Source: Melanocharis versteri
Lineage: Eukaryota > Chordata > Aves > Passeriformes > Melanocharitidae
Reading direction: 5' to 3'
Assembly (NCBI GenBank): GCA_013397845.1
Contig: VZTG01002324.1
Coordinates: 1-64,000, forward strand
DNA: 64,000 nt
Every line of letters starts with the position of its first letter. Positions within the stretch are counted from its first letter, which is position 1. The position numbers and the translations under genes are program-made. Below the pieces are notes generated by a model. That model was not told the origin of the DNA, did no database searches, and saw only the letters and a list, made by a program, of their open reading frames with translations. Shown one piece after another: positions 50,581-63,590 of this stretch.

Positions 50581-53500
50581 CTGCTTCCCAGGCCTGGCTG
50601 CTACACTTACCTCAAGACTTTGCTCTGTTTCTTAATTAAAACCAGTTTCCACACATGCTGAGTGATATATGCAGAGTATTGTTTTCTCAATTAGAGAAAA
50701 ATAGATTTACTTTTATTTTTTAAGAATAATGAAACCATTAATTTACCGCTGCTTATAATATAATGCACAGAATAAATATGATCTATTACTGCCATTTTCT
50801 CTTGCCAAAATATGAAAGAGTAGTGGAAAACTAACATTAATGAAATTATACTTTTCTTTGTATTATTTAAGCTAAAAATATGATAGCACTGAAACTTGAT
50901 AGTAACATGGAAATAATCAGGACACTACCACCTAGTTACCTGTTCTAGTAAAGAGCTATAAGTTGACTCCTTCCTTAATGGATTATGTGGTGGCTTCTGG
51001 CATCCCCCCAAAACACCAAGCACTGGAATGAATACTTTTAATATTTATGTCACTGTTTTAACAATCATGGTGTCAAAAAGAGTTCAAATTCACAATAAGT
51101 ATAAAATATAAAGAAATAGAAGACACAGGAAACAAAACTTTTTCTCGCAGAAGTTTGTCATGATTTCATAGCTCAAAAGCATACATCTGCTCAGTTTTAC
51201 AGAGAAGTTAATGTAAAATCAAAGTCCTAATACAGGTTTCGTTATAGTCCATGCTCCCACTAAAGTCTTCAGTGTACTGGATATCACAGAAAAAGGAATT
51301 ACATTTTCCTGGGAACTTGCAGGTCTTTTGACAAGAATTTTTCCAGAAAACGGAATGAAATAAAATTTCCCAAACCAAAGTACACAAAATTACATTGAAT
51401 TAATTCATAATCTGTCTTGATTAACTGAATCCAGTGAAAAGCTGAAAACTGAAAGACTCTTACAGGTGCAGAAAATGATGTAGATTTTAAACTTTAGCTT
51501 AAAATCTTGGCAGATGCTGCAGTCCATCCATGGGGCAGCCAGAGCTGGCTCCCTGCAAGGACAGGGGAGCCATGTGCTTAGTGTAACTGAGGTGTCTGTT
51601 TCTTGGCACCTACTGGTTTCTCTGAAGCTACAGCTTTTGAGGGCATCTGGGTCCCTAGATCTCAAATAAAAATCTTTCTGGATGTCCTGTGTACCAGAAC
51701 ATCAGTTTGATTTTACTATGTGTACTTTAGAGGAGATACCATATTTAAGCAATCTTTCAGTGCCTATATTGGCTGCTACTTCTGTAGCTGCCACAGTAGG
51801 TCAGAAAGAAAACAACCCAACAAAACAAAGCATCATTGATAATATTTTCAAGTATAAACTAGCAATTTATCATAAAAGCATACTGCTAGTATATAATTCT
51901 GTAACCAGCATAGTTTGCAGTGGAAAAGTTTAATTGCAAAGTTGCTAATTTCATAGCAACAAACTCTTGGAAGAAAAGTGGCTAGTCCAGGTATGTTAAA
52001 ATTAAAGCATATGAAAACATATTATTTGTGTTAATTCCTCTATCTTTCACAGCTTGCCAAAGTTTATGAGTAACAAGGAAATGGCAGGATGATGAGTACT
52101 TATATATCAAAAAAGGAAGACAGAAGTTTGAAGAAAGTGAGAGCTATGCAACATTTTCCTCAGTCACGTTCATGTCATCACAGATTGCATTGAAAAGGTG
52201 CTGTCAAGCCAGCAGTGGTTAGTGACTACATTAAAATTAGACTTTCAGTCAGAGAAATATGATCAAAAGAGTAGAAAATGCAATTAGTCACCCACTTTTG
52301 TTTCTAAGGATCCTTTATTTTACATAAGGATTTTCTAGTTTACTTATACTCTGTCCTTCCTTTTCTCCTTCTTTTTGTCCTTTATTTAAAAAACTGAGGA
52401 TGAAAGAGAAGACTGGTTGGAAACAGGATTACATTAATACATTCAACAAAGTATATTTAATGTGACTATGAGAAAATAACTCCTCTAGTAACAAGAAAGC
52501 TTCAATACTGAGAAGCCAGAGCATCTGTAAAATAGTATATTTTTTTTCTGAATGAAATACAACAAGCTGCATTTTACATTTTTAATTATAAGAAGAAATT
52601 AAAATGTGTTGTCAACTTTAAACAGGTATCTTTGACAAAAAAATTCTCTTGTGCTCTGTCTTAGAAGATATCAAAGATTTCATAGCAAAATAAAATGTTC
52701 TGAAAACAATTGCTACCCTTTATTTTCATGTGGCTAAATGTACTTTAGTTCTCGTGTACAGCTACTTTATCAAATAGCTTGGCAGAAAAACCGTTTCCAC
52801 CTTCCCTTTCAGTTGTGCTTGAAAAGAAGCAGTCCAGAGACTGGAAAGGGGCAACGCCTACTTACTATAGGTGTCCATCCTTTGCAGTACAGATTCTGAC
52901 GCCTATGTTGAAAAGAGATCTAACACCTGCTTCATAATTGAGCATCTTTTTGCATACACACTACTTTAACTCATCAGAGAAACTATAAGTCTTCATATTA
53001 ATTACATAGGGTAACAGTAATATCCTAAAACAGGCTAATCAATGTTTCACGTTACCCAGTTGTCTCTAGAGCAAAGCCTGACCGTACACATTCAGTTCTA
53101 CAGTGTTTAGTTTAATTTGTTACAAATAAACAGTGCTGTATGTTTAGATCTTGTGACCTTTAAGAAGGATTAGATGTTTCACCTTAGCCTGTTCTGTTGT
53201 CATATCAAATAGTCTGAGATAATTGGAGAGAAAGATGATTATACCTGAACCTCTGCTGTGCACACAGAAGCGGTTATTCTGAAGGGGTATGGAGTCTTTC
53301 AGTACATATAAGATTCCCCTAGCTTTTTCTCTACAGCCTTCATCTACAAAACACAGTATCAATTGTCCAAGGGAAAACAGCAAGAGGATTTTGCTGCATC
53401 CCTGTGTTTCTGAGTGGCTTGACTGGACAACTTTTCAAACTCAAACAGCATAACTCTTAGCACTGCTTTATCTGCAGTGTCAAGAATAACATAGAGCCAA

Positions 53501-54948
53501 ATCAAACCTGTCATCCATTCCCTGACCTTCTGTTCCTCTCTCCTCCCTGAGATATGCCTAACAAGTAGGTAAAGAGGTGAATATTATCATGGTTCTTCTT
53601 AAAACTGAGACTCTCATGTCACTTTTACCAGTGAAAATGCCTAAAAGTGCACCGTTAAGAGAATTCAGGTGTAGGTAAATGTCTAAATTCTTACTGAAGT
53701 TTTATTACTAGTATTTAAATTGGTTTTTTTCAGAGGTGGGTGTTTGGATATAGTTCTGAAGTGGCTGAATATATACTTACCAGAGAAGGAAACATGCCTT
53801 TTTAAGAAAACAGTTGATGACATGACTGTGCAGGATGAAGCTAAACTGGGTCTGTAACTAAAATATGAACTTCAGCCACAACAGAATTGCCAGTCAGACT
53901 GTATTACTAGTGCAAAGTTGGGCAAAACTATAAAAGTTCAGGGGAAAATATTGCCCTTGTCAAGTATTTTAAGTAGTTTTTTAAAAGATGTGTAATTATT
54001 CCTTAAGTGATAGTATAACAGTACTATTTTCAACAGCTTGAAGAAAATATGATTTCTTTTCTCCATCTCTATCATTATTTAACACTTTGCTATCACAGTA
54101 CTAAGACGTTAGGTTTTATTACATTTCTATGAATGTTGATTAAAATGGTGTTTTGGGAAGTGCAATTTTAACAAAGTGATATTCAAATTAAAAAAAAAAT
54201 TAAAAAGCCAAAAAAGAGGAAGAAAAAGCTGCAAGTTTAAATGTTCTATGGATTTTTTTAGCACCAGAATGTGATAGTATTTGTCATACACCTTAATTTT
54301 CAATGGAGAATACAGCTGGATCTTCTTTTTTCATCACAGCACATTTTAATTCCAGTATATCTTAAATCACTTTCCAAACGTAAAATAATTTACTATTGCA
54401 GTATATTGCCTCCAGAGAATAATGTCATCTCTTTTTCAGAAATCAAAGGCTCAAGTGTATTCAGCTGTTACTGAATTAACTAAAGAAATGGTCTCATTTT
54501 CTGACGGTTACTGCATAAACTATCTGGCTAAAAGAGAATGGTTACCACTATTATTAGATGAGACATTTGGATAGGAGTGACATAATCTCAGGAATCTGTA
54601 GAGGGATAGAGAAATCCAAGAGAGAGTACAGGTGTAGGTTTGTCAAAGAGCACCGAGTCAAGCAAGAGGAATACCTGAGCTATCTTTTAAAAACTTCTGA
54701 AATGCATTAAGCACAATTGTGTTGTAATTAAAGCTCTGTTTTGGATAATGGATAATGCATAGCGGCATCATCAAAAATTAACTAGTGTTTCTAAGGCAGT
54801 ACAAAACTTTCTAACATCAAAAGTTTAGATTTGGAGCACGGTGTGGCACATAAAATGAGTGTTAACTTAGCATAACCTGGAGAATAAAAATCAGCAGCTG
54901 ACAACAGTACTGTAGAAAAAAGGGTTTCTATCCATAAGGTTAAATTCC

Positions 54949-55027
54949 ATCTATATCTATATCTATATCATCTATCTCTATATATCTATATCTATGTCAT
55001 CTATATCATCTCTATATATCTATATCT
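54949..55027 (+). repeat. Compound (TATC)/(TATATC) microsatellite, second array
   Basis: About 80 bases of ATCTAT and TATATC units with CATC interruptions, on the same strand as the array at 49403-49545 and of the same motif. Confidence 0.85.
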
Positions 55028-58000
55028 TTTACCACTTTTTTTATCTGTTAACTTGATGTGCAAATTCTACACAAATTTATAAGCACAGTTGAAGAGAGGG
55101 AGACAGAAAATTGTGAGTAGAAAGAAAAAGCTCTTTAGCAGAAGACATGCAAGTAAAAGTGGATCAAATGTCCATAGTTTTATCAAAATGGTCATATTGC
55201 TCTCATCCAAGGCAAAATAATGGTAAACCTTAACATAAAATATTGATTACAAACAGTTACATGACATCGTATAATTAGTTTCAGAAATGTATTTCATTAA
55301 ATAGAAAATCAGTAACAATAAGATGAATTCACTGCATTTTTTGAATTTCTAAATCTGACTAAAGTAACTTGGGGGAACTATTATATCGCCACTTAAGCAG
55401 GTAACAGGAGGATGATTAAAAAATCCAACAAAATATAAGTAAAACACTTTTTAAAAAGACTGCATTTGACTACTTAGAGATGGAGGAACTATTTAATGAA
55501 TAGAATAAGTAATAGCAAATAAGTAGGATGAGAGGTGCAGAATCAATCTGCACTAGAATTTGTCGGACTCAACATTTTCATAATTAATGGAGAAATTGAT
55601 ATTAAATTACATGTGAATTATGATAAAATCTTTTATGATGCCAAGCTGGTGAAATGGTAGGAATTGGAATTCACAATCTTATACACCTGTGTTATTTGCC
55701 AGCCTTGACAGAGCCGATAGGTGAGTGAAGGCAGTGCGGCTCTGACTGTCTGTGTGCCTTATCCTAGGCTCCAGGAGTGATACCTTGCAGAACGGGTTGG
55801 AGCCATCCTAAGGTGTTTCATCAGTGTGGTAGTGAGTGGATATGGCTTTTCTTTAGTATCTTTCCTCTTCACTAATTACATTAATTGCAATTACATGCTG
55901 TTAGTGGCATTACTAACAATGTTAATGAGTCGAATACACTGGACTTGCTCCTGCCAGGTAAATTTTTAAGGGCTGTTAAAAAGTTGGAGTAGGTTTCAGG
56001 AAAGATCTATGCATTATTCAGTGAGTAGTAGACATGCCTTAATGTGAGAGCTTTAGAGAACTTAGTCTGAAAAGATTTAGAGGCAATTTGGTTATTCTGC
56101 ACAAGTACTTTCTAGGAAAGAAGATAGTGGATTCTGAAGGACACATAAATCTAATGTAGTAAGGGCTAGAAACCAAAACCAAGAACGTTTGCTTTTCCTG
56201 CCGTACAGCTGTGCAGATATTCCCACCAAACCCAATCTGTTTTCGGGTGGAGGGTATTCATGACCTACCAACCATATTAAGAAATGACTGCTACGGAATA
56301 ATCAGTGCAACCTATGTTATCTTTGAATGAACTGGCTGGGATTCTGGAGATGTAGCCTACCAAGAAAAGGTGCCCCTTGTCTTGGCACAGATCAGGTCAA
56401 CTGCTGTAGTCACCTTTTGGAAGCTAGGCAGAAACTATAAGATATTTTAAGTTAATAAAGAAGCCATTTGAAAAATAGTCTTAAAATTGCAGATGTCTAT
56501 TATTTTGCTAACTAGCAAATCTTTTGCTAACATATGGAAAAGCATTGAACCATTTTACCTTCCTTCTCATGTATCAATTAAAATATAAAAGGTATTTGCT
56601 TTTCTCTAAAGAATATTGGTATTTAGTTATAATTTTTAATATCTTTAAAAAGCAAAATCATAAAGTGTTGGCAATCTTTTAAAAGGATCCTTAGATCTCA
56701 ACATTTTTTTTAGTTTCCTACATCTGTAGTTTTTTATTTGATTCTTCCTTTGCGCTGGTATATATCATAATGAATTCTACTCAGCTTGTTGAGTTACACA
56801 CACATATATGAATAATAAAACCTTTTCCATTTATTTGACCAAATTGATAATTTTTTAACACTGATTTAGAGAACTGGTGAAAAGAATTCGCACTGTATCT
56901 CACATTCTGGCAATGTTTATATTAAAGTGAATTCTTCTTCGCTGAAGTTTCTTTCAGTTCAGCTTGGGAAAACTGACTATATGTTAGACCTATAAATACT
57001 ACTGGAACTTAGTGGCAATTGTTGTTCTGGTGGTTTTCCAACATTAAGAAATTGCCTCACTGTAATAAAGCCTATTGAAATGCTCACCATGCTGAAAATG
57101 AAAACAATGTCTATTTAAATAAGAAGGAATGAATTTAAAAAGAAATATTTTATGAACAAGTTGTATACAAGAATTGGATGAATCGTATGCAATGTAATAT
57201 GTAGCTTTTAGTTATGACCTTTGATTTTGATTGTCTGAATTTTTACTAAGATCTTCATGAATTTTAAGAGCAGTTTGATAATATGCAACCAGAAAACGTT
57301 AATAGAACAGTTAAAAACTTTATCTTTGTAAATGGAGTAATGAAGAAATGTTTTGCTTAAATGCATTGCTAAGTTAAAACTTGGCATTACATAAAACCAT
57401 GAAAGCTTGATAAACTTCATGTACTTTTTCTTGGACTCAAATAATAATTTTTCCACATAAACTTTATGGGACTTCAGTGTGGGAAGCAAAGCCTAAGACT
57501 GTAATCCTTTTAATTTCCAGGTTCCTCATATTCTTAACTGTAACTCCAAAAGGAGGAACATTTCATTGAGTGAAATCTTTACCTGAAAAGAAAATGACCT
57601 GGAGAAAACATTAGGGATTGAGACACAATGTTTATGTTTCTTGGTACATTTTTCATGCACATGACACCAGAGTTCACAGTAAAGAGGAAGAGTAAGGCTC
57701 TGTTTAGGGAACAAAATACCTTTTAGTGTAATTTAAATCAGTGATTTGGCCTTGCCTGGGAATTCTATTAGCTTTGACCTTACATCAGACATTCAATTTT
57801 TTGCACAACTGTCAAGCTAGAGCTTGCAAAAAGTCTACTAGAACCGGCTTTATGCCCAAGTGGTACACAGAGAGCTTGCCTTTAGTTTCACCCTATCTGT
57901 ACAGAAGGCATTTCTTCAGCCAGGAGATGGCAATTTCACTGGTTAAAACCACAAAGGAAGAGCAAATTAAGAAAGAAGTTTATACACTGCATTAATTGTA

Positions 58001-58760
58001 AATTTAAAGGTTAGCGATTAAGATATTAACCACTTCTTTCTTCTGAACGAGGAAAAAATTGTTATGAGCTCTTTTGAATTATTCAATATTAATCCAAGAG
58101 GGTTTTATTATTATTATTTTACTATGCTTATAATATTTTCTGTCATATTTCAACTTTTTAGGTTGAAAACATCTTTTTAAGTTGATGTGTATCCTGTATG
58201 GAAAACAAAGCTTTTTTAAAAGAGAATCAGTGCAACATAAGGAAACTATAAGAGCACACCAAATTGCATGAATGTAAATCAGCAATTATAAGTAATAATA
58301 ATTCTGTTAAAAAATACTAATAAAGAAAAATGATCAACCTCAAAACTCCAGTTTTTGATTTAGTTATAAATTATTACCTATATATAGCAAAAAACCCCAA
58401 TTAATATTTTCACATGAGCTGTCTTTTTTTGATAAAGGGTTGTTGGATTGATTTCTTTTTTGAGGGAAGGAGGATGTGAAGAGAAAAGAAGGGATAAAGT
58501 AATGTTTGTACATATCTAATTAACTGGGTTTTTTAAAAGTATATTTATTTTATACAGTAATATTTATGAACAGTTTATTTGCTTAATTTAAAGTCACCCA
58601 ATGCATTATAAAGTAGCTCCAAGAGTAAAGACGGGAAAAATCTAATAGCAGTATTCCAGTATCTGGTCAACAAAAATAACCAGTTGCTTTTCTGTTCAGA
58701 GAAGGAAAAAAAATTGTTTAGGCAATTCATCTGGTACTCTGACTCTGATATATAGGATGA

Positions 58761-59697
58761 TGTTTTTTATCCTGATTAATTTTCTTTAGGCCAGGGAGGA
58801 ACCTGTCCCTGATAATTTAAGTGTGTGTCCTCATGAGATGGTCACGGCCATCACCAAACTTCTCTATTGGCCTCTAATCCTTCCCTCACCCTTTTTCTAA
58901 AAACTCTCCTCTTTTGCTAGCACTCACAAAGTTAGAAAATCCCTTCTGAAGCATTTCAGTGGAAAATACTTGGTGGGATTTGAAAAAAGAAAACCGGGAA
59001 GGTGGTCATGAGGAGAATAGTTGAAGAAGAGAGATTTAAGAGCGTTCTGGAGCGACTGAACAGCCCGGTATCCCCAGCCGTCTGTTCTGTTTTACTGCCA
59101 GATATTGAGTTCTGCGCCTTTAGGACTGGTTCCGAGGGCGGAGGGGCGAAGACACGGCACGCAGTTTGTGTGAGCAGAAGTCTCCTCTGCACTCCCTCGG
59201 AATTCCTTTGCGCTCTCTTGGTGCGCGTTGCAGCACGGACAACGAGAGACAGTTCTCTTTTGTTTTAGTTAGTTTTTCTAGCTAGCTGAGGCATAGAAGT
59301 TCCCCGGACTGTGGATTTTATTTTCTTGGAACTGATCAGCCCTGCTCTGGACCGAGAACCCAGGAGAAATGCCGGGAGCTCACATCTTTGGCCCGTCCGG
59401 GGCCCGGGAGGCTGCATTTTCCAGCCCAGGAGGGACTGCTGAGAGACTGAGCGAGCCAAGATACACCCCACAAAAAGGACTCTCTGAATTTGACATCTCT
59501 TCAGAAAAACGAAAGGTTCCGTTGTTTAAGATTGTTCATTTTTTTCATGTTTGTGGGTGCTTTGCTTGTTGAATAAACAGGCTTTTTTTCCACTTTTCCC
59601 GGAGGAGATTTTTGTCTCCCGAACCAGTGCGGGGAAGGGGCTGCTTGAATTTGCTTTTCTGGAGGTTTTCTCCGTAAATTTGCCCTAAACCAGGATG
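58761..59697 (+). mobile_element. ERVL-like solo LTR (5' end uncertain)
   Basis: The 3' half is GC-rich against an AT-rich background. It has AATAAA at 59572-59577, then a T-rich and CCCGGAGGAG stretch, and ends near CCCTAAACCAGGATG. That ending resembles avian ERVL LTRs ending CTAAACCAGGACA, as I remember them. An inverted CCAAT box (TATTGGCC) lies near 58865. The left end is not settled: a GGATGA at 58755-58760 and GGATGG at 59693-59698 could be an imperfect duplication placing the LTR at 58761-59692, while family resemblance puts the 3' end at 59697. No internal viral genes follow. The 88-codon frame at 59002-59268 has no recognised domain. Confidence 0.6.
59572..59577 (+). terminator. Poly(A) signal of the ERVL-like LTR
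   Basis: AATAAA about 120 bases before the LTR 3' end, followed by a T-rich run. Confidence 0.55.
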
Positions 59698-60879
59698 GAG
59701 AGAAACATCTATTTGCATTAAAGGACTAATGCCTGTTTTGAATGGATAACTATTATTTTTCAATATGTGAGATGAAACTCAAGCTACTTAGAAAGCATTC
59801 AGCTGTGGACATGATGCTTAAAAAAAGGATCTTTTATCCTTTTAACTTTGGAATAGTCCATGTCCTTTACTGCTCATGGTTAACTTTTACCCTCAGTAAA
59901 ATCAGGGTATTAGTCTCCTGTTTTCCAGAAGCAGTTGATTCCTTGGCTGTCACTTTATAGCCATTATGCACAGACACAGACCCACTGTGTGTTACACTTT
60001 AATGATTCAGCAACCCTGAGAAAATACAAGTCATTAAAATTTTGCTAAAATAACTTTCCTACCCAGTGACTGGTTGGTGGTTTTGTTATTAAAAATGATT
60101 AAAAAATAATATGAATTTTGAATCCCTAGGTTGCACTTAAAACATGATAAAGACTCACCTCATTACTAAGTCTAATAATATTAGATTCAACTTAGCGTGA
60201 ATATTATACAAAAGTTGCTATAGTAGAGTTTTGTAGGTAGGATCTACATTATTGTTAATGCCAAACTGCTGACATTGCCTTATACAATATATTTTTATTA
60301 AGTATCTAATAATTTTACGAACTTTTATTACAGTCAGCAGGACTTCATTCAGTAGGACATTAGGAACATGTAGGAAACCAGAACATTTGCTGCAAACCTT
60401 ACACAGCACTGCTGGAGTTCTGCTTTGCTCTTGCTGTGATGAGTCACCTTTGGGTAGAAAAGAAAACCCCATAAAATGCTTTATTACTTATACCTATTAG
60501 AGAGGATATTTACTGTGGTATGGCTCAGAACTTGTTAGTTTTGAACAAGTACTGATTCTAAGAAAGACATGTTTTTCTGTTCTCTCTCTGCCCGCTTCTT
60601 CCCTCTACTCCATTTTTGCTTCATTCTCTAAAGTGTGTCAATCATTAACACAAATTTTTGTCTTTGAAGGTTTATATCTCTGCTGAATCCTTACAAATGA
60701 ACTATTAATGTGCAAGCACCAGGATCCTCCATTCCCACACAGCAGGCACTTTGTCCCTGAAGCTTAGCCTTCTACCACTCTGATTCAGACTGTTGGCAAC
60801 CTTATGGCTTGGAAAAGTGATTTTTTCCCATTTGAAGATACTGTATACACTACGTGGCCCATCTATCAATGACTTTCTG

Positions 60880-61090
60880 GTTATTAATTGCTCATAAATG
60901 TTCATGAATTTGTGTCACTCTGATGAGCCTCTTAACTTGCATACAAGCTATTAATTATTCATTTGTAAGTAATTATGCTGATGATTTTTGCATCCTCTGT
61001 AGCAGCTCATTATGTAAACTAACCATGTTAACAATCCCTGTACTGATTTAGACCTGAGATACAGCTCTCCCTGACAGCAGCTAAAGACTG
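60880..61090. promoter_or_regulatory. Candidate conserved noncoding element
   Basis: A repeat-free block with clustered homeobox-like cores (TTAATTATTCATTTG near 60951 and TAATTATGC near 60969) and no open frame. Its texture resembles deeply conserved vertebrate enhancers. This is an impression without alignment. Confidence 0.2.
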
Positions 61091-62037
61091 CAAGATTAAA
61101 TTACTTTTTTTTAACAAAGTACAAATTATTGATAGATATTAGTTCTTGCCTTTGTGATTGACAAAATGGAAATCTTTGCTCGGAAGTATAATCAAAAATT
61201 TCAACTTCATTTAATTTCTTTAAAAAACCCATAATTATTGTCTTAGTTATAAAAAGGAAAGGTGAAGTATTAATTTATTTTTTTAAATGGATTTGTGCCT
61301 TGAAGAAAAATATTTAGTTAGATGATTGGAGGTCAGGGAAATTTGGCTGGGGTATTGTGGGGGTATTTGGGATGGGTATCCCTGATGAAATGTGTCTTGG
61401 AGACCCCAAGGGGATACTTGGAGGAGTGAGGTGGGGAATGCCACTCTGAATTGCAACACAGTGTTTTTCTAACCCCTTTTTGATACTCAGTTTTGAGAAG
61501 GTCAATACAAAATGAGCTTGAGACTATGACAATATCCAGAGAGGTTAATAAACCAGGGTATTTAGTTCCCTATGAAATAAATGAGCATCTAAAAAAATTC
61601 TACATCTTTGGGGGAGAACAAGAAGTTGTTTTTCTTGGACATAAAGGGTCATATGATCGAAGAACAATGCTCTCCAGTCGTTGTTTAATTGGAAGTGTTG
61701 ATTGCAAGATAAGTTTCAGAAGAGATACAGAGAAATAGACAATATCCAAGGATGAGTTAGCAAAACCATATTAAGTAAATTAATGATTTACTGAGATGAT
61801 AAAGCACTTGAGAAGCCAAACTTCACTGAGTTGTAAAAAGCACACAAAATATTTTCAAACACCATCAAAATAAAAGAGTTTTTTTCTTGGTTTATTTTAT
61901 TTTCAGGGGAATTGAAGAGGAGGCTAGAGAGACGTTTACTTTATTCTTACTTAAATTGTGCCACTCTTGATTTACACTTATCTTCCTGGATTTCTGTTCA
62001 TACTGTTCTGTTGGGAACTGACATGGAGGGATAAATG

Positions 62038-62063
62038 AAAAAACAAACAAACAAGCAAGCAAA
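62038..62063. repeat. (AAAC)n/(AAGC)n short tandem repeat
   Basis: About six 4-bp units, AAAC turning into AAGC by single changes. Confidence 0.7.
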
Positions 62064-62879
62064 CTGCGAAATAAACCCCTGCTTTTCTTAGGTCTGAATA
62101 TCCTGAGAATCCAAACTCCTTTGCATCTGGGCACTTCACAGCACTGGAGTCAAGGATGTCCGCTTGGTAGGCCAGAACATCCTTCAAAGCACATTTCATA
62201 AAACAGGGAAAGCAGTCAACCACAACCTGTTCACCTCTCCTCTTTATTGTGAAAAATTTGTGTCAGACAGATGTAATTTTGCTTAATAAATGTGTAAAAG
62301 AAATGTAGGAACCATTTCTTTGTCAATTGAATTATTTTCGTGGATCCTAATGAGCAGGGCTTTTTGCCATTTCTCATGTGGTAAAGACTGAAGGACTGGT
62401 GTGCTGCTACACTGGCAAATGTCCACTGTTCTGCACTGAGATAATCCTCTTTTAACTTGCAGTTAGAATCTTGAATTAAGTCATGGAGGTAGCTTGATGT
62501 GTGCTTAAATCTTTCAGTTGATGTAGAGAGTTTAGTAGTTTAAATTATGTAACACATCCACATTCTGCCTATTATCTCCATTTTCTCACTTTAGAAAAGA
62601 GTCATATTAACTTGGGAATAAATTATTTTATTTTATGATAGAACTGCTTTTTAATATACTCCTTACCCATAGGAGTAATGAATATTTGCTAATAACAATG
62701 GTAGTATTGTCAATAATTTCTATCTTAGTAATAGATTTAAAGAGTTGCTGGACTATATGAATAAATACATGTTCACAGAAACTACCAAGCTGGTGTAATA
62801 TTTCCTGTATTGACTTTACTAAAGACATGGGAAGCTATTTTTGAAATTTTTACATTTATTTGTCAATGAGGATCATGAA

Positions 62880-63200
62880 TACCGCTTAAGCATTTAAATA
62901 TCACATAGGTACTTTCCCAAAAGCAATCAATAGTGCAGATTCATCAGAGACTTATTAGCAGCCAACACAGCACACCTATCAAAGTGCTCTTCCTTTCAAC
63001 TGAGGTGCACCTCTCTTATTAGTGACATGCATTAACCATCCTCATTTGGGACTTTGCATCACTTGAGTAACTGCAGGATGATAGTTAGTTTATATAATGA
63101 GCAACAGTGCAAGAAGCAAAATATTCAGCATAATTAATTAGAAATGAATAATTAATGTCTTCCATATACTTACAAGTTCATCCAGCTGCCATGTACTAAA
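62880..63200. promoter_or_regulatory. Candidate conserved noncoding element
   Basis: A repeat-free block with varied motifs, including TAATTAATTAG near 63132, ATGAATAATTAATG near 63143 and an E-box-like CAGCTG near 63184. It has no open frame and no transposon ends. It is the block I would test first for conservation, but no comparison was possible here. Confidence 0.25.
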
Positions 63201-63360
63201 AATGCATGAGCATTTTAGAAATTTAACAGCCAAAGTAATACGAGTACATGATAGTTGAATACTATTTTTATACTCTTTGATCAAAATCCTGCTGTCTACA
63301 TCAGACTTCAAGCTCTAGTGAACTGTGGGGACTTTGCCTATGACTAGTAAAATATTATTC

Positions 63361-63590
63361 ATTGGGAACTGTTGTGATAGGACAAGGAGTAATAGGCTCA
63401 GACAGAAACAGGGGAAATTTAGGTTAGATATATGGAAGAAAGTCTTTACTGTGTGGGTGGTGAGGCATTGGCACAAGTTGCCCAGAGAAGTTGTGGATGC
63501 CCCATCCCTGGAAGTGTTGAAAGCCAGGTTAGATGGGGCTTTGTGCAAACTATCTAGTGGAAGATGTTCCTGCCATGAGATCCAGATTTG
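63361..63590 (+). mobile_element. CR1 LINE fragment, 5' truncated and 3' eroded
   Basis: The sequence follows the avian CR1 3' region closely: a GATAGGACAAGG segment, then GAAACAGGGGAAATTTAGG, a GTCTTTACTGTG segment, GAGGCATTGGCACAAGTTG and CCCAGAGAAGTTGTGGATG. The CR1 frame runs as an 88-codon fragment from 63325, matching the end of the reverse-transcriptase ORF by position in the family. The usual 3' tail with its short ATTCTATG-type repeat is missing after about 63585, so the copy is incomplete at both ends and inactive. CR1 is the dominant LINE of birds, turtles and crocodilians. No target duplication was found, as expected for CR1. Confidence 0.85.

Larger units (their letters stand above)
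47544..58760. other. AT-rich intergenic or intronic DNA, no gene identified
   Basis: Only short unrecognised frames occur (at most 93 codons). Two TATC-type microsatellites lie at 49403-49545 and 54949-55027. The 50090-50580 stretch has features of a possible conserved element and is listed separately. A GC-richer stretch at 55690-55830 and one at 56160-56430 have no recognisable content. Confidence 0.55.
59703..63360. other. AT-rich DNA, no gene identified, with candidate conserved blocks
   Basis: No supported gene. At 61320-61440 there is a G-rich stretch with irregular GGGGTAT-like and GGGATGG-like units on +. The + frame at 61493-61738 (81 codons) and overlapping - frames are unrecognised. 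Two blocks with enhancer-like texture are listed separately. Confidence 0.55.

Noticed and set aside
55705..55765. GTGAGT to CCTAG interval resembling a 50-bp intron
   Set aside because: It is shorter than vertebrate introns normally are and the flanks contain no recognisable coding sequence.
59002..59268. GC-rich frame that could be a first exon at a CpG-rich promoter
   Set aside because: The segment leads into an AATAAA signal and a typical avian ERVL LTR end, so an LTR explains it better.
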